Assembly (NCBI GenBank): GCA_037039925.1
Contig: JAXRKP010001298.1
Coordinates: 78,082 to 142,081 of the forward strand
DNA: 64,000 nt
Reading direction: 5' to 3'
Source: Doris montereyensis
Taxonomy: Eukaryota; Mollusca; Gastropoda; Nudibranchia; Dorididae
A program made the translations under genes and the position numbers. How positions within the stretch are numbered: position 1 is the first letter of the stretch; every line of letters begins with the position of its first letter. The notes below the pieces were generated by a model. It worked only from the letters and a program-made list of their open reading frames with translations, made no database searches and was not told the DNA's origin. Of this stretch, positions 35,287 through 48,100 are shown piece by piece.

Positions 35287-38200
35287 CTGGAAGAAAACAG
35301 TAAAGATGTAAATTACATGAATTAGAAAATTAAATCATATTATACTAATTATAGTGTTGAGAAGAAGCTAAGCACAACATACTTGAAGAACTGTCTTGTT
35401 ATTGGCAAGTAGGAATCTCATCTACACATAAATTACTCTTCAATATCTTAACCCTTTGAACCCTGACCCCTACTTTTCCCTACACCTGAGCTCCTGAGCA
35501 TATTTAGCACATGTCAGCATCTTGTGCTGATTGGTCAATATCAATATAGAACACAACTTAAATCAGTGACGTAGTACCCTATCACTGCCTTCACGGTGCG
35601 TTCGGTATAAAGGAACGAAGGCGCTGGTGATGTTTAGGTCACTCTTGAGATGTAATAGAATACAACCAAAATAAGTGACATAGTGACCTACACAGTACAC
35701 TCAATATATAGGAACGAAGAAACTTGCGCCGCTTAGGTAGCTCTTGGGCCAAAAGGACTAAGATGATATGAAAGTTAGAGAGGAGGGTCAACAAAGTTAG
35801 GGTATTGCTGGCTCCCACTTCTTTCTTGTCATCTGTTTTTAATTATGTCTATTATTTTGCTCCTTCCATGCCATTGAACTCATTCAAGTCAATTCAAAAT
35901 TTCTTTACTGTCGGTAACATTATACATAAAAAAATAGAGACATGCAGATTTTATTAAAGGCAAATAACTTAAGAAACCCTGATGGTCTTTTCACCAACAT
36001 TTCAATAGAAAATATTACTAAAATGTTAACTAATATGGGATTAAGAATCTAGTTTGTAATAATTTACAGTTAAACAAAGAAATATGATACACAATTACAT
36101 AAAACACATGTGAAAATCTTTACCATTCCACATTGAAATAAAAAAATGTTCAGGTAAATTGTTCCAAAGAGCTACAGCAGCATATTTAAATGATTGTTTT
36201 CCGAAAGCAGTAGTTCTAGGTTTAGGGATATTGACTACATTTCTATATCCGAAATGATACCTTCTATCTTTTAATGATATCAAATCTTAGAGACAGGATG
36301 GTGATAACTGACATAAAGGTCTTAATATTTAATATAACACCATTTTTTATCTCACAACCGTTTGACAAGTCGTTATTTATTTAATACTTTTACTTGAGAT
36401 CATCGCAATGGTGGACAGGATAATTTGAAATCCACACATATATACACACACTCATACACATGTACAAGACAAAAAGAAATATGTACATGCTATTTTTTAC
36501 ATTTACATATAGATTACAGCAAAACCAAGACAGTGTTTATGCAAAGAACGTGTGCTCAAGTTAGATTATAATTCTTCAATTAGCTGTTTGTTATTTCTCT
36601 ATGTAACTGCAAAACTTTTGCTAAGGATACAAAAACAAAATCACAATAACACAGGGTTTCATTTATAGCCTCCCACTACAATATGAGTGGTGTCAGTGGC
36701 CGAGTAGCTAGGCTGCTGAACTGGAGATCATGAGGTCCAGGGTTTGAATCCTAGCAAAGCTGGGTCTGGCGTAGTAGTGTTCCTTGGGAAAAACACTTAA
36801 AACACATTTTCCCCACTCAACCTGGGTGAAATGGATACAAGCACTAGCTTGGGAGTAAAATTTGCGTCATACAAGCGTCCGTCAAGGAGGTGATTAAAAT
36901 CACCTGTTCTGCTTCACGCTATTGAAACCTAGGTAAGCTCCAGTTCTATGGGCTGTAACGGCTTTAAGGAACTTTACTTACTTATTAAAATATGAGTGTT
37001 TTTTTTAAAAGAGCATGGAGACCAACAACAAAAGAAATACAGAATATACTGAATAAAGCATGTACTCTAACTCAAAGGCAATGGAAAAGTTATTTGCTGA
37101 CACACAACTCCCTCAATTTGCTTTATTTCCCTCGTTCATAAAGGTCATCATCATTCCACTCACAGATCAAATTTTTTGAAAATTTTCAAACTGTTGAAAT
37201 ACTTCTTGCAGTCATAAAAATGACCCATTTCACTGGCTAGGAATTGCTTGTGATGTGACCTAATAAAGGTGTATGGCATAGCATAAAAGCTGGACCTTTT
37301 GTCTGGAGAAAAAGAATAAGTTGACAAGAAGAATTACACTAATCTACACAATGCTTTATCTTAACCGTACAGGGCTAATTTTGCTGATAAAAATGTGTCA
37401 TACTTACTAGCCAGGACAGCGGCAGTCGAGGAATTTGGACTTCACGTCCAGTTCTATGTCACTCAATTTGATGCCAGGTAACATTATTTTTACCTTCATG
37501 AGAAAAAGCAGGTTTTATTTCAAAAATGAAGGAATATAAATTATAATAAATTATTCAGAATGCCACTTCATTGCAGTTCTTCTTAGTTTCACAGAGAAAA
37601 CAACAATGTGAAGCATATATAAATACACACACACACACACACAGCCAGCAAAGCATACAAGTTCATTCCTTATGTTCAGTCAGTTGTGTAGAAAGCTACA
37701 ACGTTTGTAGCGCATGATAAGAGATGCCACACCCTTTGATCTAAATGGTCAGTCAACGGCTGCCCACTCGACTTATTGGCTGGGAAAAATTCAGTTTTAC
37801 TTAATGTACTATACAATACTACGCTGCCCAGCCGTCTTAGCCTCTCTATGCAAGATTGATCGCATGTTTTACTGTCTGCTAGAGCCACTATCAGTATCAG
37901 GCCATTGTATCATTACAGCTGTTAAGAAATGACAAATTAGACATGCGAACATCTTTTAGCAAAGTGTGAAATTAGAAAGAAAGCCAATCAAAAATCTGAG
38001 GCAAGGTGTCGCCGGAATTGCGATTATCCGAAGTTAGTTGCAATTGACCAATGACTTTTATATAGAAATAATTTGGTTTCTTGGGGAGAGTTGCAATTAA
38101 GCAGAAATTGCGATGAACTGAGTTGCGATAAAACGCAGTCGACTGTAGTTTAAAAGCAACATTATACAGTTGTTCACTATAAGATGTGATGGACCGGTAG

Positions 38201-39111
38201 ATTACTGTTACAAATTAACACATGGGGGATGTCACTCAGAGACAAAAAATTAATTCCTGTCTTAAATAATTTATTATTTTTTAAAATAGTCAGGGGAGCT
38301 GTATTGTGTTTATATCCAATGTTTTGCCAAAAACTACAGATCTAGGTAGGGGTTTAAAATTTGCCTTTCCATATTTCATAGTTGCAAAATGTTATAGCAC
38401 AGTGTACGCAACCCATCCTGTTTAAAATGTCAATCCCATTTGTGAGAAATTTAACTTTTGAAAGTTCCAAAATTTACAATGAGGTGAACATTGTGATCCC
38501 TTTCAGCCTCTTTCTAGCGCGAATTTAATATAATTATGATAGACAAAATGACCCAGTTTCAGATCCACGTAGTACTAGATCTAGACCTAGCTCTAGAGTC
38601 TATTTGCAGAATACGGTATAAATATATTGATTAAACAGCATCGAACAAAAGATCTCAATCTTAATCTCTAGATTTAGAGGTAATTCATTGTGAATCAAAG
38701 ACAGGAAAAGCAAAACAAAAGATCTACTTCAGCAGTCACTTTAAAATCATGATATTTTAACATCGGAGGAGCATCAGCCCCAATGACATAATGTACAACC
38801 TGGCCGGGGCAATGCATTATGATTCCATCAGCCCGGATTTCAACTTTGGAAGTAAAGCTGGGTTTTTTTCTTTTTTATCCTTCTTTTGGTTTCTCATAAC
38901 CGCAAATGGACTTGGATATCATTCAAAATTTTTCTAGCATTGTTTTGAAACCATCATGATTTGCCAAAATTTGTACAGTAATTGTTACATGTGGAATTCA
39001 ATAGTGTAACATGTATTTGTTGTTTAACTCGAGGGCACAGACAAAAGATAACACAAAAATTTGATTTACAATTTAATCGGTTAACCCGGCAACGCTGGGT
39101 GTGTACAGCTA

Positions 39112-39190
<79 letters not shown>

Positions 39191-42100
39191 TACTCTATTC
39201 TTCCCTTCTGGGAATTTTTTTTTACAAACATGCTTGAAATACTAAAATATGATAAGGAAATATGCTACGTTTGATATATAATATATAAAAGATATGGATT
39301 AATGTACATTAACAGTCAAAAATAATTAAGCCCTTTAAAGGTAAACATTCAAATAAATATAGAATTCTTAAAAACGATAGAAAAAAGAATAAATATTTGC
39401 ATGTAAATATATCAAAGTGCATGATTTCTTTTAAGAATTATCTCAATGAAAAGAACTTTAAACTTATAAATGTGTACATAAAACCTTTTTTTTTTCTTTC
39501 TTTTCCTTTTTCATTTCGTATGATATAAAAAGCGGAAAAAGTTTAAAATCTTACAGTCATGTTTTCACAGCTAGCAGTCATAGGAGTTTTATTTCCCATT
39601 TGTAAGAACATATCTTCACTTGTGACTGATTGGCTGTAACAGATGTCGTATCTGAAAACATAACAAAAAACCAATGACAAACAAATTCAAAAATCATTAC
39701 AATTACAACATATATATATAGTGACAAATTATAGAAGGAAGCTATATGAATTGGAAATAGAACTAAATTTACATATACAGTCATCTCCACCAAAATGCAT
39801 AGACCATGGGTGACAAAATATTATGCATTTTAGCAACGGTGCTTTTTGACGTATTTTTGTTATTGTTTAGGTTTTGTTTCTTTTTGCTTTTCTTAGATCT
39901 GTTCATTCTTCTCTCACTCAAGACTACAATGAGGGTGAGATGGTGAGGACTTTCACCAACTAGGAATGATTTTTTATTGGTCGACACGCATGTCATACAG
40001 AGTACCAACTCCATGGGTAAAAGTGACACAAGACCATTCTCAGATTTTTTTTCACTGTGATAAAAGAGAGAGTCGATCACACTGCTTTGGTGGCAGATAA
40101 CAGAGATCCATCACATTCTGTCTGGCAAACGATTAGTGATACCAGTCGATGACCATCAGGGAAGGAGGGGAGGTAAGGGTGACCATAGTCGAGACAGCCA
40201 AGTGTATGTGTACACATATTTAACATAGATCTAGATGCTAAACACAATACGCACATGTCATGTGTGACTGATTTTGTCACTGGGACATGGCAAGAAAGAG
40301 ATTATTGAGTTTATTTTCCACAAGTCCTGCTGCCTTGCACGCAGGTCTTGGCTGACCAAAGGCTAAGGGAGTTAATCCTGAAGAAAACAACCTACTGCCT
40401 TGCAGGCCTGTCTTGACTGACCAAAGAATAAGGGAGTTAACCCTGACAAAAAATAACAACCTGCTGCCTTGTAGGCCGGTCTTGAATTACTAAAGGCTAA
40501 GGGAGTTAACCCTGACAGAAAATAACAAGGCCCCGGTAGGAGGCCTCAAGGTCGCAGCCCCACCATCTACCTAGAGTACAGTGGGCTAATCCCCTACTTA
40601 TCAAAACAACCTGATTCAAAGTAATATATACAATGATATACCCGGCTTGGAACTTTCGAAGATGACTCTGGAAAAGAACACGGACTGTGATTTTTGGAAC
40701 ATGCAATGTTAGGGCAATTAATAGAAAGGAGTTAGAATTAGCTGAAGAAATGGAAAATTCAAAGTAGACATTTTGGCTATTACAGAAACAAAGAAAAAAG
40801 GACAAGGAATAGCAAATGTAGGACCAAATCATATTTTTAGGATCTTCTCAGATAGTAGGCCTCCCAATGCATAAAAGGCAAGAAATGCTACTAGAAAGTT
40901 GGAAATTTGTAAGCCCACAGCTATTAGAGGTAAATATTAAACCAAAAGGAAGAGAAATTAAATTATTAATAGCTTATGGACCAAACAAAGATGCCCCCAA
41001 AGAAGAAAAAGATATCTTCGAAAATGATTTACAAAAGCTGCAGAGAATCTCAAACCCAAACAGGAATTAATGGTTTTAGGAGATTTAAATGCTAGAGTAG
41101 GTAACAATGTAGAAACTTCAGGAGGAGTAATAGGTAAAGAAGGAGAGACAACAACTTCTCCAAATGGAGAGAGACTAATAGATTTTTATCTAAAGAATAA
41201 CATGAAAATAGCTAACACATTTTTTTCTCATAAAGATATCCACAAATATACAAGAATAAATGAAGACAGATGTGAAAAGTCAATCATAGACTACATAATA
41301 GTTAGGAGCCCTTTTCTACAGTACAATGGATGCTAGAGTAAGCAGAGGAGCTGAAATATTTAGTGATCATCACCTAGTGATAGCCAAAATGAGATTATTA
41401 ACTGAAGAAAACAAACAGAAAAAGAAAGAGAAGAAAGCTAATAAACTCAAAATAGAAGAACTAAATAAACCAATAGTAAAACAGATGTACCAATCTAGGA
41501 TAAAAAGATCTATCAGTGAAAGGCAGATGGATTTGAAGGAAAGCACAATAGAAGAAAAGTGGCAAAGATATAAAGATATAAAGAAACACTCCTCAGTTGT
41601 ACTGAAGAGGTCTGTGGTAGGAAACAAATTAAAGGAGATGGGAAAAGAACAGCATGGTGGAATGAGAATGTCAAGACTAAGATCAAAGAAAAGAAAGATG
41701 CCTGGAAGAAATACTTGCAAACAAACAGACCACAAGACAGGATAGATTACGTGAGTAAAAGAACTATCGTCAAAGAGGAAGTTAGAAAGCAAAACAGGAA
41801 CAGTGGGAAAAGTTTGGACAAAGACTTTAAGAAAGCTATCAAGGAAATCAAAAGCTGTTCTGGGAGCAATGAAGAGCATGAGAAAGACCAAAACATGCCC
41901 AATACGACAAATTAAGAATGCCAAAGGAGAAATAATGAAAGGAGACAGCGAAATCATGGAAACGTGGAGAAAGTATTTTCAACAATTACATAATCCCTCC
42001 AGAACATATGAAACAAGGAGTACAGATCAATTATTAAGAGTAACAAATAATGGAGATGAGACAGCTGAAGAAGTAGATATCTCAATGGAAGAACTTCAAA

Positions 42101-45100
42101 CAGCTATAAGAAAAGTGAAATCAGGGAAAAGCCCCAGGAGCAGATCAAGTTTATCCAGAAATGATTAAAAACCAAGGGAGAGAGGCAGACAAACTACTAC
42201 ATGCAATATGTCAACAAGCATGGAAGTCCAAACAGGTGCCAGACGACTGGAAAAAGGGAACTGTAGTACCAATACACAAGAAAGGATCAACTATGGAATG
42301 CTCAAACTATAGAGGGATATCACTACTTAGCGTACCAGGAAAAGTGTATGCCAGGATTCTGGAAATGAGACTAAGGAAAAGAGTAGAGGATCAGATTGAA
42401 GAGCATCAGAGTGGATTTAGACCAGGAAGAAGTGTACAAGATCACATATTTACAATTAGACAAATAATAGAAAAATTCCTTGAGAGAAACATTGACTTGC
42501 ACCTGTGTTTTATTGACTTAGAAAAGGCATTTGACATTGTGAGGAGGGACGAACTATGGCATTCCTTAAAAGAACACAACGTAGAGCAAAATTTAATAGA
42601 AGCCATTAAAAGTTTTTACAATAAACCAACATGTGCAGTGAGAGTAGCTGGAAATGTATCTGAAGAATTTGATGTAGATATAGGAGTAAGACAGGGTTGT
42701 ATCCTAAGTCCTCTTTTGTTTATCACATTTATGGATTCAGTCGCAAAGGCATCATCAAAAATGAAGAAAATGAATGTAGGTATGTGGAAGCTCAAACCAG
42801 TAAATGTATCAATGCTTTCATTTGCTGATGATTTAGTTTTGTTTGGAAAATCAGAAAGGGACCTCCAGTCAAATATCAACATAATGAATAATGAATTAAA
42901 TAAAAGAGGAATGAGAGTAAATGCAAAGAAAACCAAAACAATGCTAGTAACTAGGGAAGCTAAAACACAAAATCTTAAATTAGGCAGGGAGAATTTAGAA
43001 CAAGTTCAAAGCTACAATTACTTAGGAGTAATGATTAACTCAGAGGGAAAACTAAGAGAAGAAATCAGCCAGAGAATCCAAAAGGCAAGTGCAATATATA
43101 ACCATCTAGGAAAGGCATCTGTAGGTAAACAAGAATTGTCAAAAAACCAAAATGGCAGTATACAACACAGTTTATTGTCCTACTCTCCTCTATGGCAGTG
43201 AAACCTGGACCTTAGACAGTAGGGAATACAGTAGAGTGCAGGCATCAGAAATGAAATATCTAAGAAGAGTAGTAGGGAAAACTAAAAGAGACAAAATCAG
43301 AAACACAACAATAAAAGATCAAACCAAAGCAGATAGCATAAAAACTAAGATAAAAATGAATCAACTGAGATGGTTTGGGCATGTTAACAGAATACAATAG
43401 AATAGCTAAGTCAGTATATAGTGCTAAAATTCAAGGTAAAAGACCAAAAGGCAGACCTCGGAGAAAGTGGGAAGAAGATATAAAAGAGGCATTAACACAA
43501 AGAAATTTAACTTTCACGGAAGGAAACAGAAACTGTCAGGAAAGGACAGCCTGGAGAAAAGATCATTTCGGGCATCTAAAACCCATACACCCGAAGGTAG
43601 AATGGGAGCTGATAAAGAAAAAAAGAATTTTCCACAAGAATTGACACATTATAATAATAATATAGTAATAAAATATAGTTTTTCTGCAGCGATTTACCGC
43701 ATTACATGGACTCAAAGTGCTTTAGAAAGTGTCATAATATTGTAATCACTGTATAAATATAAAAAACAATTACATAAATTAAATCTTAGAAGCATGTTAG
43801 GTTGTAATCTAATACTGTATACAATTAAATCGACATATTCTGATAAATTCAAATACAGCTACTGACTCGCTGAGACATGACATCTGCTCGCACACCTCTT
43901 CCTACACACACACATGCACAATCGAAAGATGGTAAGATTGTAAGTGTATTCACCGCATAAAAAGATAAAATTTTAGTTGAGTCTTGAAAGTGTTAATTGT
44001 CTCACTGTCTCTCATTTGTTTTGGTAGGGCATTCCAATACTCTACATTCTTCACTTGGAACAAATTGAAGACAGACTTATAAAACATATAGTATTTTGAT
44101 GAAGTCAAGCCAGCTGTTGTTGCATTTTGAAGGGGTAATTATTGAAAATTCTGCTGCATGAAAACATTATGACGAATCATGCATTTTGGCAGCATGTAAA
44201 TGGACGGAGACTACTGTATGTATATATTTAGCCCAGCTTCTGACTTACTCAGGCTGTGGTCTTGGATCATGTTGTGAATCAAACTCAGATCCTTCAGGTA
44301 CCTCAGCTTCAGACCAGATATCTTTATCTTTACTCTGAGCCTCTAAGTGAGGAATGAAACAAGAAGACACAAAATCATTTTTTGCAATAAAACATATTTT
44401 AGTTTTATAATAGTACCTAAGGTTTGGAAATTGATAAAATATAACTTTAAAGGATTTATTAAATATGCATAACAAACATATGCATATATATGTATAGATA
44501 TTATACCAAGATTCTCAGATGCACAGAAAATTGTCACCTGTCTTTAAAAGGCACCTGGACTGGCAGTTTGGGACAAAAGGTTGATTTTCTGTTATTTTCA
44601 TATCCGGGTAGAACTATCATATATCTACAAGTTTATGGCAGAAAAAGTCCATATGACGTATAATTTTGCTTTTACAAAATATTTTGTAGGCAAGAGAAGG
44701 TAAAAACAATCAAAATTTTGACGTAAATTACCCTAACACTGCCTGAGAAGATGGCAGTAAAAACGCATGTATTGACGGCCAATCACCAAATGCTGCCTGG
44801 CTTCTGGCGACACCGCTCATCGATTCAACCTGTTGCTGTATGGCACAAGAGGGGCGCTGCGCGTCAGTGTTTATGTAAATAAGCGCACAAGCATAGGAAT
44901 AGAGGGAAAGAAAAAAGAACTGGTCATTTTGACATTTGTTTTGCAACAGTGCACATCTAAACCTAGATTTATAATCCTCTTTACATTAGTAACAATCCCA
45001 GAGACTGTTGAAAGAGTAAGGGGGCTGCCACAACAAGAAAATCCATCTGAAGCGTTTATTTTGTGTTATTTTTCTTTTGATTTTTTTTGCGCTTGCATTT

Positions 45101-48100
45101 TCCTCGAAATGTAATTTTTCACACTAAAATAATATCTCCTCCGGAATTGCCAAACGATTTTGTATTAGATTTGCACGCAGATTCCTCTTGTCAATGTTAA
45201 TAGAATGATGTCCGGGATTTTGTATATCTTGTAAACGTTTTAAGAAGAAAAAAATTTTGTAATAAAAATGCTGTTTTTGTATATGTTTTTTTAATTGGCG
45301 GTATATATTATTTTCGAAAATTCTTTTTTTAACTATCACAAATATCTAAAAAACCATACGTCACTCTTTAGATATTGAATGGAAAAGACGGTCAGCACAG
45401 GTTTTGAGTGACCAAATTCATAACTAAGGGAGGAGAAAGATTTTGAAAATTGGGTCAATATCCAAGATGTCGGCTGTTTATATGGCAACTAAGGACGCTA
45501 CAAACTTTTCCATGTTATAGGATGACTGTATTTTGCAGTTACTCATGTACATACTAAAAGCAAAAACCCAATCTCAAAAGCAAAAAAAATCACTTCAAGA
45601 GGCCAAAGCTGACATTTACTATCCATATCCAAATAGCTGAAATATCTGAAGGAGCCATAGTGGAGTGAAGTCAAAAGCGAAATATGGCAATAAGTGACAA
45701 CTCCACTAATAAAGACAGAACAAACACGTGACGTTTGGATATAACCCTTTGTCAGACAATAGAAATATCTAGAATCTAGATCTAAGTACTAAGTTTAGGC
45801 ATCACACAATGTGATGTCAGAAGAAAAAAAATAAAGGGAGAAAGAAGAAAAAGACAGTGTGATAAGAAAAGTAGCAGAGGGGGTGTGAAGAGAGGAGTGG
45901 AAGGTTCAGATCTAGATTGAAATAAAAATGTAAATAAGTTTAGTAATAAAAGGTGAGAGAAAAGAGAAAGAAAAAAAGGCAGGGAAGAAAGAAAGGGAAG
46001 AGAGACGTGTGAGTATGGGAAACAAGAACGAAAAAATAGGATAAATATAAGACTAGATCTATATCTCACTTGGTTTAAATAGAAGAAATGATAGAGAATG
46101 AATGAAAGGAAGTATCAATCAAGGCAAAAATTTACATTGAAGGTGCGAAATGTATATAAATAACAAATTTATCGATGCAATAAGGGAAGAGAGTACACAA
46201 CTTATCTGAAATTTCAAAAAATGCCAGTTAGCACTAGCTGATGCTTTCCAAGTTATCGAAGTCTTAAGTATTTTCCATATCCATTGAGTATTTTTCCAAT
46301 TTCATTCTTTAACTTATATTCTTCACTGCAATAACGTATTTAAACAATTTTAATGTCTTTTCAATTTCTTCTTTAGGATGCATTAACATAAATTATATTT
46401 ATTAATATTTTACACCCTTTCCTCCATTCACTGGATAAGGGGAGCAGAAGTTTATGATGCACATTTTTTCTTTCTTTCTCCAAATGTTATACACTCAAAA
46501 CCTCGCTATACCGCCAATTGTCGTGCAACTAGCAACTTGGCATTATAACAAAAATGTCCTTTGCCAGTACCAGGGTCAGCCCTAAGAATACGCTGCCTGA
46601 GAACCTGGTCTGCCTAAGAGCCCTCTTTTTCCATGCAACAAAATTTTCCTTATATAAAACTACCCCTTTAAGACCCCGCTAGTTACAGTCCGATGTTTGC
46701 CTTAGAACCCAGTCTGATCATGAGGTGAAACCCATGAAAACAACAATCCACACTCAATTTAATGCTAATAATTGCCGATAAGAAAAAAAGAAAAAAAAAA
46801 AGCGAAACTACAAGGCATGTGGGTTCACCTAAGAACCCGGTCTGCCTAAGAATGGACGCTCTTTCTGTCTCCCGATGACCGGGTTGGAAGGCGGACACCA
46901 CTGTATAATGAGTTATTTCTTTTTTCTTGTATATTGTCTGATCCATACAAAGATGAAAAGCTGGTAGTAAGTGAGAATGGCAGTTTGCAGGAGGAGGTAT
47001 AATGAAATTTGAGTGTATTATTGATTCTCTCAAAGACTTTCAACAGTTTGAAATTCAATTAGAGTGAGAGTTGAGACTAATTAAATATCAAATGCAAGTT
47101 AGATATGAACATTTTCTGAAGATCTTACCTTCTACTTTGTCATCAGATTTTGGTGCTGATCCAATATGGCCTGGACCTAAACTGGCTGAAGTACCAGTAA
47201 TAGGCTGAAAAGAAGGAGAAGTTTACATGTTTCTGGCTATCCAATCGAAACAAAATGGAAGAGCATATCTTTTCTTTATAGTGGTTGATAATAAAGTTTT
47301 TCAAAAGCCATAACACTTTGTGCTCGGCAGTGGACAGGTAATCATATAGATGGGGAGTAGAGATGTGATCCCACCCTCTTGGAGTCTCACTTCCAGGCAG
47401 GCTACCTCATCCAGGCAGGTCCTGGTTGACCAAAGGCTCTGAAGATGCTTTCTGACAGAAAATAACAACATGCCTTCCAGGCAGGCCTTGGATGACCAAA
47501 GGTTAAGGGAGTTAAACCTTACAGAAAATAACAAGGCCTGGTAGGTGGCCTCAAGGTGGCATCTCCACCATCTACCTAGGGTACAGTGGGCTAATCTCCT
47601 GCTTATCCAAAACCAAACTGATTCAAAGAAGTACATATAACGATATACCCGGCTTGAACTTTCGAAGACGACTCTGGAAACAAGCACGAACCGTTATTTT
47701 TGGAACACGGAATATTAGGGCAATAAATGGAAGAGAGTTAGAATTAGCTGAAGAAATGGAAAAATTCAAAGTAGACATTTTGGCTACTACAGAAACAAGG
47801 AAAAGAGGACAAAGAATAGAAAATGTAGAACCAAATCATACTTTAATCTTCTCAGGAGTAGATGTCAAAGATAGAGCTAGAGTAGGAGTAGGCCTCCTAA
47901 TGCATAAAAGGCAAGAAAAGCTACTAGAAAGTTGGAAATTTATAAGCCCAATGCTATTAGAGGTAAATATTAAACCAAAAGGAAAGAAATTAAATTATTA
48001 ATAGCTTATGGACCAAACAAAGATGCCACCAAAGAAGAAAAAAGATATCTTGGAAAATGATTTACTAATAGCTGCAGAGAATCTCAAACCCAAACAGGAA

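Larger units (their letters stand above)
39778..44216. mobile_element. Second copy of the 605-bp family, split by insertions
   Basis: Left end CAGTCATCTCCACCAAAATG (39778) and right end ...GGACGGAGACTACTG (44216) match the 32-kb element, with TA on both sides. Sequence to 40324 and from 44056 aligns with it, including GAAGTCAAGCCA and TGTTGTTGCATTTTGA. LINE family 1 copy 2 (40325-43626) and another insertion (about 43647-44055) interrupt it. Confidence 0.75.

Noticed and set aside
37156..37300. Open minus-strand frame with acceptor-like CTCCAG, considered as the last DNAAF6 exon.
   Set aside because: Joining it to exon 5 gives a stop codon at once, and its residues do not resemble the PIH/CS-like domain. 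The exon at 35160-35286 fits in phase and sequence.
41370..41957. 195-residue minus-strand ORF rich in Phe, Leu and Ser.
   Set aside because: It is the antisense shadow of the LINE linker region; the same shadow appears opposite the other copies.
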